64,000 bases of DNA, taken from contig CM077648.1 of assembly GCA_039707465.1 (NCBI GenBank), positions 75,826,119-75,890,118 of the forward strand, given 5' to 3'. The notes beneath the pieces were generated by a model that worked only from the letters and a program-made list of their open reading frames with translations, did not search any database and had not been told where the DNA came from. The translations under genes were made by a program, and so were the position numbers. This document shows, piece by piece, positions 56,836 through 64,000 of this stretch (position 1 is the first letter of the stretch; every line of letters begins with the position of its first letter). This DNA comes from Rhabdophis nuchalis. Lineage: Eukaryota > Chordata > Lepidosauria > Squamata > Natricidae.

Positions 56836-57905
56836 TTTAACCCTGAGCTAGAAATATTCTTCTTTCTTGATTATATAAGGTAGTTTTGCAATGGGATATA
56901 TGAACTTGTTTAAATGCAAAGTTCTTACAATGAAATATGGAATCAAAAGAACCATCACATATTAGAAGTTCTTTCATTCTTTTATAAACTCTTGAGAGTT
57001 TCCCTAGCATTTTCCGCAGTCAACACCATACTGGCAGGAATGAAAACAGTGTGAAATTCTTTCTCTGTCTCTTGGTAATTCTTGTACCTTGGACTAGTCA
57101 AGTGCTTTGAGGTCCACTAAGGGCTGAGCTTCCACAAAACAGCAGGCAGAGAATGGCAATCAGATTGGCGGGATTTTGAAATGGTGAAGAAAATGCACTT
57201 TATTTGGTAAAAAGCTTTTTGTCAATGGATCAGAGGTTGCATGGAGAGAAAGTTGATGTGCTGAAAAATGTTTCTTTCAAGCGCTAATGCATTAACAAGA
57301 TCTATTGGAATGAAAGGGGGGGTTGCAGAATTTATTTTGTAGAAAAAGAAAGTTTTTTAAAAAAAAATAGGGATAACTGTAGTTGCTACATTAAAATCTA
57401 AGTATAACAGTAGTGACAAGACTTACTACTGGATTGTTCTGCAGCCCTGATAAGAAGTCAAAAATTCTCTGCTGAATTCATTATTCGATTATGATTATGC
57501 CTAGAATAATTGTCTGGTATTTTTTACATTACTTGATTGGACCTTAAGAAGACTGGCTTGTATCTTTGTTATTTTGCCTTTTATGAGATAGTCAAAGGGG
57601 AGGTTGAGTGAAAGAGTAACAATTATTTAAGACAATTAGCTTGACTCTGATGATGCAAAAACTATAGGTGCAGTTTTAGGTGTCTTGATCTCCAAAAGTA
57701 AGTTGGTTTGATTCCAGGGAGAGACGTACAACCCCAAATGTTCTCTCTCTGGACAAGAGAGCATTTCCTCATTTCTCTTGGGGAAATTCCTTCCTTTTGG
57801 TGCACTAGAGCAATGATGTTGGAGATGCGAAAAGAGGAGTCCTAAGCATATCAGGAGAGCCTTTGATTATGTAGCATTTAAAGCTTTTCCTGGCTCCCAC
57901 ACATT
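56836..57905. other. No recognisable feature
   Basis: AT-rich; nothing supported. Confidence 0.4.
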
Positions 57906-57975
57906 TTTTTATTTTTTATTTATTTTAATCACATTTATATCCCGCCCTTCTCCACAAAGGACCCAGGGCGACTTC
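57906..57975 (-). mobile_element. L2-like LINE 3' terminus fragment
   Basis: CATTTATATCCCGCCCTTCT and AAGGACCCAGGGCG match the minus-strand L2 3' end, next to a TTTA-rich tail. Confidence 0.65.
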
Positions 57976-58467
57976 AAATTGAGCTGTGAGACAAGCCCTT
58001 GAACCAATGTAAATGTCTTCTCCATCACTGGTTTCAGCTGGAGACTTCATTTCTGCTTTGAGCACGTTTATTCTCAAATAAAATATTGTTTCTATTTTAT
58101 TTTTGTTTTCTAACTCATATCTTAAAATGTTTTATTTATTTCTAATGAAATTCAAATGCAAATTCTGACAGGAAACGTACAATTTCTCCTGCTTTCGAAT
58201 TCTTGCTCTCTCTGAATTTGCAAGAGAGGACTCCACTATTTCCATGTCCAAAAATGTTCATTTATCTTTGTATTTTGGCAAGGTAATGTTTGTGTGCAAC
58301 ACAAATGCCAGTGACTAAATATTAAAAATGCCAGCTGCTACAACCAAGAGCAACATATGGTGTAGTCACAGTTACCCACATTCTGTTTCTTTTAGAAGAG
58401 TGTATATTTTCCTCCAACTTTTGATCACAAGGGAAAAGAGCAGCTGACCTTTAATATAGCCTCTTTG
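57976..58467. other. No recognisable feature
   Basis: AT-rich; nothing supported. Confidence 0.4.
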
Positions 58468-58475
58468 GCTTAAAG

Positions 58476-58601
58476 CAGGGGTCCCCAACCTTTGCAACTT
58501 TAAGTCTGAAGGACTTCAGCTCCCAAACTTCTCCAGCTGGCTGTAGAAGTCTGGGAGCTGAAGTCCTTCAGACTTAAAGTTGCAAAGGTTGGGGACCCCT
58601 G
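58476..58601. mobile_element. 126-bp palindromic hAT MITE with perfect TSD
   Basis: CAGGGGTCCCCAACC subfamily with a shortened centre. Flanked by GCTTAAAG (58468-58475 and 58602-58609). Confidence 0.9.
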
Positions 58602-58609
58602 GCTTAAAG

Positions 58610-59310
58610 TATGCCTTTTATTTTTTCAAATAAAAAGAATGAGGACAGTGACAGAAATGACATCAAGCTATTGAGAAATAAAATAGGGAATCATTATAGA
58701 CTTCTAATGGTAGAAGCTATTAATCATGAGTCAAAGTTTCTAGAGTAGGGTAATATCCCAGAGTGAAACCCCAAAACTTTAGGTGAGCTCATTACAATAA
58801 AAATGGAAGAAATCCCTCCCAATATTAAGGTATATTTTAAATATATATGTGCATGTTTCTCTTGACTGATCTTTTTTTTTATGATTAAAAAGTATCTCAC
58901 TTTCTTTAAGTTCGACCGTTTACATTTATTCTGTCTGCCGATATGCTTTCTTAAATTAAGGAAAGTTTTTAGTTACAACAGCATAATTTAACTATGATAA
59001 CTATTTCAAGTAAAAAATTGTCTTTCCAGACTATTTCTTCACCCTGAATTCCCTATAGATGTTTCTTAATTAACATACAAGGCACACAATCAAAAATAGT
59101 GTTAAATGTGTGTACCATCAGTCTGCAGTTCAGAAAGCTTGGAAACATCTGGAAGCTTAATGAAATTTTCCCTGCATTTATCAAACGTGTGGCTATCCAA
59201 TTAAGACTTTTCCTCTTTCCTTTCCCAATTTTTGTTTTGTTATTAATTGGTTGGTTGGTTTTATATCAAGAAACATTCTATAATTTTTGCTATAGATTGA
59301 ATTGAAACGA
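58610..59310. other. No recognisable feature
   Basis: AT-rich; nothing supported. Confidence 0.4.
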
Positions 59311-59313
59311 GTG

Positions 59314-59334
59314 ATAGATGATAGATATATGGAT

Positions 59335-59401
<67 letters not shown>

Positions 59402-59407
59402 GATAGA
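59314..59407 (+). repeat. (GATA)n microsatellite
   Basis: About 20 GATA/ATAG tetramers, preceded by imperfect units. The SIYL-repeat frame on the minus strand is an artefact. GATA tracts are common in snakes and other squamates. Confidence 0.95.
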
Positions 59408-60620
59408 TGCCATTGGATTCAGCCTGGTTATTGATGAACAGTAACATATATTCTATAAGATGATTCAAGTGTAGTCATGGTGCTGCATCAGAAGTGATTA
59501 GATATGAATGTAAAATAAATGTTTACACGATTATATTTCAATGGTTCTTGGTTCTGCAGGCTACAACTCTTGTCCCATTAGTCCAACTTGCAGTGTTTAT
59601 TTACCATCAGTCAGTTGTCAAATGCCCTTACAGAGGCTTACAAATAAATGTGCTTGTACTTAATAGATCCATCAACTTTTGATGTGGGAAAGAAATCTGC
59701 TTTTGTGATTATGAATCCAAAGAATTAGAAGCACTTTTTTGCAGGGAATTCAAAGAGATGAACATATTAAATGGGGGAAAAAGCATCAATTTTTATTTTC
59801 ATACCTGTGACGTTATAACAATTGTTTCTAGTTCTTCTTCTTTAGCATTTAAAACAATTACATTTTGATGAATGGCTTAGGAACATATGTATGTGTGTAT
59901 GTGTGTATTTATCTCTTAGTCCTCTAATTTAAGGTACTATAAGCTGTTATCATATCCTTGCTGCTTTGAAAAATTGGTTTTCTTGATACACTACTTGGCC
60001 CAACTTGATTTTAGTGCCAGTACCACCAGGTCTACCATCCTAATTCGTATCTTTAAAGAAAGATACTTATGAAAATAATAAAAACCCAGTGACTCCCTTT
60101 GTAGATGCTACATAGTACACACACATCATTGTCTTCTTCCCTGCAGGTAGCCTAGAGGAAATCTCATGCACCTGAATTTCTTAAAGCTAAAAGTGAACTG
60201 CAGTTGCTCTTCAGCCTTTATTGTACTTCTTTGAATTTCAATTTTCAAATACATCTGGGCACAAAGTCAAAATATTCAAAGAGAGGGAGAAACAAAAATC
60301 TGTCTTTCAAATATATTTTTTCTTAGATTCTGCTGATGTATTAACCTTTTCCTTTCCTGTTAGCAAAAGTCTAGCAAACTCAAGAAACCTTAATTCTGTG
60401 GATTTCTTTGAAAGATCTTTATTGATATTAAGGTAAAGTACCCAGGATCATACAAGCCTACTAAAGTAATTCTCCCATGCAATTTATACCTGTTGTGGTT
60501 AAGATGGAGTTGCCATGACTCAGTTTCTCATGCTTTTGACCTTTTCTGGACTCGGGTATCTTTTCTGTGATAGTAACGTTTCCTCCTTTCTTGCTGCTCC
60601 CTCTGTGGCCCCAAAGTTTG
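59408..60620. other. No recognisable feature
   Basis: AT-rich, with short (GTAT)n near 59890. No supported gene. Confidence 0.4.
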
Positions 60621-60621
60621 T

Positions 60622-61280
60622 GATAACAGAATAATAGATTTGGAGGGACCCTGGAGGTCTTCCATTCCAATCCCGTGCTCAAGCAGGAAACTCTATGCCA
60701 TTTCAGACAAATGGTTGTCCAATCTTTTGTTTAAAAAACCTCCAGTTAGGAAGCACCCACAACTTCTGGAGGCAAGTTGTTTCAATGATTTATTGTTCTA
60801 ACTGTCAGAAAATTTCTCCTTAGTTCTAGGTTGCTTGTCTCCATGATTAGTTTCCATCCATTGCTTCTTGTCCTTTCTTCATGCTTTGGTCTCATGCTTG
60901 TTGCTTTTCTCTGCATACTTTCCAGAGTCTCAACATCATTTTTATATCGTGGCAACCAAAACTGGACACAATATTCCAAGTGTGGCCTTACCAAGGCATT
61001 ATAAAGTGGTTATTAGCACTTTATGTGATCTTGATTCTATCCCTCTATTAAAGCAGCTTAGAACTGTGTTGGCTTTTTTGGCAGCTGCTGCACACTGCTG
61101 GTTCATATTTAAGTGATTGTCCACTAGGACTCCAAAATCCATTTCACAGTTACTACTATTGAGCCAGGTACCACCTATGCTATATCTGTGCATTTGGTTT
61201 TTCTTGCCTAAATGTAAAACCTTACTTTTCTCTACACGGAACTTCATTTTGTTAGATGGGCCCAGTGTTAAATACATTTA
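60622..61280 (-). pseudogene. CR1 LINE 3' end with internal deletion (minus)
   Basis: Minus strand: MKFRVEKSKVLHLGKKNQMH, NCEMDFGVLVDNHLNMN, NTVLSCFNRGIESRSHKVLI, then [18 protein letters not shown] and [11 protein letters not shown] deletion joins this to [20 protein letters not shown] and [12 protein letters not shown]. The 3' untranslated end reaches 60622. The deletion removes roughly 50 codons found in the 11.4-kb copy. Confidence 0.8.
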
Positions 61281-61309
61281 ATCATAGCCTAATTATTGGA
61301 ATGTTTTTT

Positions 61310-61800
61310 AACAATACAATACAATAGCAGAGTTGGAAGGGACCTTGGAGGCCATCTAGTCCAACTCCCTGCCTAGGCAGGAAGCCCTATACCATTTCAG
61401 ACAAATAGCTATCCAACATCTTCTTAAAGACTTCCAGAATAGTTTGACTCCCTCTTCTTTGTGGCAACCCCTGAGATATTGGAATACTGCTATTATGTCT
61501 CCCCTAATCCTTCTTTTTATTAAACTAGACATACCCAGTTCCTGCAACCGTTCTTCTTCATATGTTTTAGTCTCCAGTCCTCTAATCATCTTTGTTTCTC
61601 TTCTCTGCACTCTTTCTAGAGTCTCCACATCTTTTCTACATCATGGCGACCAAAACTGGATGCCGTATTCCAAGTGTGGCCTTACCAAGGCATTATAAAG
61701 TGATATTAACACTTCACGTATCTTGATTCTATCCCTCTGTTTATGTAGCCTAGAACTATGTTGGCTTTTTTGGCAGCTGCTGCACACCGCTGTATCTTTC
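61310..61800 (-). pseudogene. Second CR1 LINE 3' end (minus)
   Basis: Minus strand, with a (TATTG)n tail at 61312-61326 (seen as CAATA). The coding remnant 61628-61356 has METLERVQRRETKMIRGLET and RIRGDIIAVFQYLRGCHKEE, then a deletion to the end of the protein. It lies just upstream of the other copy in the same orientation, probably a separate insertion. Confidence 0.8.
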
Positions 61801-62282
61801 AGACTGTTATCATTTTATCATATAAAGCCAGCAGTTTCCTAGATGTGCATTGGACCATGCTCACTCTTTATTGAATCACCTCATCGACTTAATGGGATGA
61901 CTCTGGCATCAAAAGTTTGTCCCTCTCTTCCTTTATAAATATGTGTCCACTGATGACATCAGGGAGAAAGACCCAATAGACTAGTCTAAGCAGATGAAAA
62001 CTACTTACATGAAGTCGACATAAAAATGATAACAAGGTCATACATGTGAAACAAAATATCCAGGATAAGAGAGCAAGCAAAAAATGAAATTTTTAGCATG
62101 CTTTTAAGTCTCCCAATTCGGGAATCCCAAATCAAGATTAGAACAGCGGTATCTGCCTATAAATGTCAGTCCTGCATACCCATGAAAAAGGTTTACTTTT
62201 TAAAGGAAGGTTTAATAATGATGATACTAAAGGTATCATTTCATATTCATCTATCAAAACCTGTGCAAGGCTAGTCATGTTG
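61801..62282. other. No recognisable feature
   Basis: AT-rich; nothing supported. Confidence 0.4.
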
Positions 62283-62290
62283 CCCTAGCC

Positions 62291-62425
62291 CAGGGGTGGG
62301 CAAACTTTGCAACTTTAAGTCTGAAGGACTTCAGCTCTCAGAATTCTCCAGCCAGCAAAGCTGGCTGGAGAAGTCTGGGAGCTGAAGTCCTTCAGAATTA
62401 AAGTTGCAAAGTTTGCCCACCCCTG
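62291..62425. mobile_element. 135-bp palindromic hAT MITE with perfect TSD
   Basis: CAGGGGTGGGCAAAC subfamily, 135 bp, flanked by CCCTAGCC (62283-62290 and 62426-62433). Confidence 0.92.
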
Positions 62426-62504
62426 CCCTAGCCTGATACATTGGCTGTAATACAGCAAGTATCAGGGACCTATTTATATAAATGCATCAATCTACAACTG
62501 CTTA

Positions 62505-62892
62505 CAGTGGCACAGTGGTTAGAGTGCAGTATTGTAGGCTACTTCTGCTGACTGCTGGCTGCCTGCAATTTGGCAGTTCAAATCTTACCAGGCTCAAGAT
62601 TGACTCAGCTTTCCGTCCCTCCGAGGTGAGTATAATGAGGACCCAAATTGTTGGGGGGCAATATGTGGACTCTGTAAACCAGGGGTCTCCAACCTTTGCA
62701 ACTTTAAGTCTGAAGGACTTCAGCTCCCAGAAATCTCCAGCCAGCTTTGCTGGCTGGAGAAGTCTGGAAGCTGAAGTCCTTCAGACTTAAAGTTGCAAAG
62801 GTTGGAGACCCCTGCTGTAAACCACTTAGAGAGAGCTGTAAAGTACTGTAAAGCAGTATATAACTCTAAGTGCTATTGCTACTGCTATTATT
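62505..62892 (+). mobile_element. Sauria-type tRNA-derived SINE, split by a hAT
   Basis: Begins with a tRNA-like head: A-box region TGGCACAGTGGTTAGAGTGC and B-box region GGCAGTTCAAATCTTACC. The conserved body (CCAGGCTCAAGATTGACTCA, CCGTCCCTCCGAGGTGAGTA) runs to AAATTGTTGGGGGGCAATAT. After the inserted hAT it continues (CCACTTAGAGAGAGCTGTAA, AAAGCAGTATATAACTCTAA) and ends in a GCTATT-type tail. The A and B boxes are an internal RNA polymerase III promoter by family knowledge. Confidence 0.85.
62680..62814. mobile_element. 135-bp palindromic hAT MITE inside the SINE
   Basis: CAGGGGTCTCCAACC subfamily, 135 bp, flanked by the exact duplication CTGTAAAC (62672-62679 and 62815-62822), which belongs to the SINE body. 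Confidence 0.92.
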
Positions 62893-62981
62893 GACTGCAC
62901 GTTCAGCATTCCCTGTATATTTTGAAAATCTCTGGAAAAGGAGAGTTTCCTCAAGATTCATTTGATGTTTTCATTGTCTTA

Positions 62982-63580
62982 TTATTTATTTATTTATTAT
63001 TTAAATTTCTATACCGCCCTTCTCCCTTCCGGGACTCAGGGCGGTGTACAGGTAGCAATAAAATCAATGATAAAAATACATGAAATATATATTTAAAAAT
63101 GTATTAAATACTATGCCTGTACTAAAACCATTAATAAAACCTACTAAAACCATTTAAAAATTATGCCAGGCCGGCTGCATGAAATAGATAGGTCTTCAAA
63201 GCCTGACGGAAGAGGCGCAGGTCTGTGGTCATAGGTAGGTCATTCCAGAGGGCAGGAGCTGCCACAGGGAAGGCTCTCCCCCTGGGGGTTGCCAGCCAAC
63301 ATTTCCTGGCCGACGGCACCCTGAGGAGGCCCTCTCTGTGGGAGCGCATTGTCGGTGGCAGGTATTTGATTGCAGGAGGCGGTCTTGCAGGTAACCAGAT
63401 CCCTTGCCATGGAGCGCTTTAAAGGTAGTTACTAATACCTTGAAGCGCACCCGGAAAGCCACAGGCAGCCAGTGCAGCTAGCGCAGGAGAGGTGTCACAT
63501 GGGACCATCTAGGAGCTCATTCTGAACTAACTGGAGCCTCCAGGTGCACTTCAAGGGAAGCCCCATGTAGAGATGCGCAA
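62982..63580 (-). mobile_element. L2-like LINE 3' fragment (minus)
   Basis: Minus strand: VRFKVLVTTFKALHGKG-like (63462 onward), then MRSHREGLLRVPSARKCWLA, ALWNDLPMTTDLRLFRQALK and LFHAAGLA. The 3' end (ACACCGCCCTGAGTCCCGGA) and an (AAAT)n tail follow. A frameshift lies near 63340 and part of the DLPPDIRTT segment is deleted. Confidence 0.85.
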
Positions 63581-64000
63581 GACATATCAAAAGTGGGTGG
63601 TTTTCCTAATCAGGCCAGTATAGGTCATCAGCCTTTCCGCCAATTTTGTATATGTTGTTTAAGCACATTTTTACTCATAAACACAATAGCTTTTCTCTGT
63701 TTCCATCAACTACAAGTTAAGGAGACAGATAAAAGTGTGTGCGTGCATGGGGGACTTGTGTACACACCTTGCAATAAGGTGAAAGGCAAACTCTTATTTT
63801 ATAATGCTTTCTTACTGATGGCTAGTCAAGTTTCATTACTATTTCTATATGCAAGTATAAGATAGTGGCTGGGCTGTTATTGTAAACAAATGACATTGTA
63901 AACAAATGACAAATAAGAGCACCTAGAAATTTCTGTAGCTGCTGACATATCTGTACTTGCCAACAGGTTGTAATTAAGTCAGAATTTATTATAATCACCT
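63581..64000. other. No recognisable feature
   Basis: AT-rich to the window end. A tandem CATTGTAAACAAATGA repeat of two units lies near 63880-63910. Confidence 0.4.

Noticed and set aside
62505..62600. A functional tRNA gene
   Set aside because: Only A- and B-box-like regions are present and the rest follows a SINE body; there is no cloverleaf end.

Overview
This window looks like vertebrate nuclear DNA from a squamate reptile (lizard or snake). I infer this from the repeat content: CR1 and L2-like LINEs, a Sauria-type tRNA-derived SINE, a Mag-like Ty3/Gypsy element, a pogo/Tigger transposon and many short hAT elements. The background is AT-rich. I find no host protein-coding exon, tRNA or rRNA gene that I can support. 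Almost every long reading frame is a transposon gene, a broken transposon gene, or a simple-repeat artefact. The species cannot be fixed from sequence reading alone.

Layout, left to right. 1-1330: old LINE fragment (minus) split by a 135-bp hAT palindrome. 2.1-5.2 kb: an L2 3' half, an L2 tail, then a CR1-group LINE with a second palindrome. 6.3-8.6 kb: two copies of an unclassified repeat, each carrying a TACC minisatellite. 8.9-14.2 kb: a short hAT, two copies of a 'GGTAGTCC' DNA element, an L2 fragment and a CR1 3' end. 14.4-15.7 kb: a non-autonomous Tigger-like element. 15.9-17.7 kb: a CR1 carrying a solo LTR (itself carrying a hAT palindrome) and a 247-bp hAT. 20.5-25.4 kb: a CR1 interrupted by a nearly complete L2 whose single long frame has only two stop codons. 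26.4-29.6 kb: a complete Tigger with matching terminal repeats, TA target duplication, an intact 441-residue transposase and a remarkable inverted-repeat array upstream of it. 32.2-32.7 kb: a LINE derivative joining endonuclease sequence directly to a tail. 34.1-36.1 and 39.1-41.8 kb: L2 copies on the minus strand, one with a second L2 inside it. 38.3-39.1 kb: a hAT nested in a related hAT. 43.3-49.3 kb: a two-LTR Gypsy element (minus), decayed and split in its integrase by a 1.29-kb hAT. 54.0-55.8 kb: L2 with a CR1 inserted. 60.6-61.8 kb: two CR1 3' ends. 62.3-64 kb: two palindromes, a SINE and an L2 fragment.

The genes do not form a host pathway. The story is one of nested insertions. Exact 8-bp duplications (hAT), 5-bp duplications (LTR) and TA duplications (Tigger) let several insertions be ordered in time. 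The only intact gene is the Tigger transposase. The most interesting unexplained structures are the GC-rich inverted array inside the Tigger element, the uniform 135-bp hAT palindrome family (nine full-length copies of exactly 135 bp), and a short sequence module shared by three otherwise different DNA transposons.
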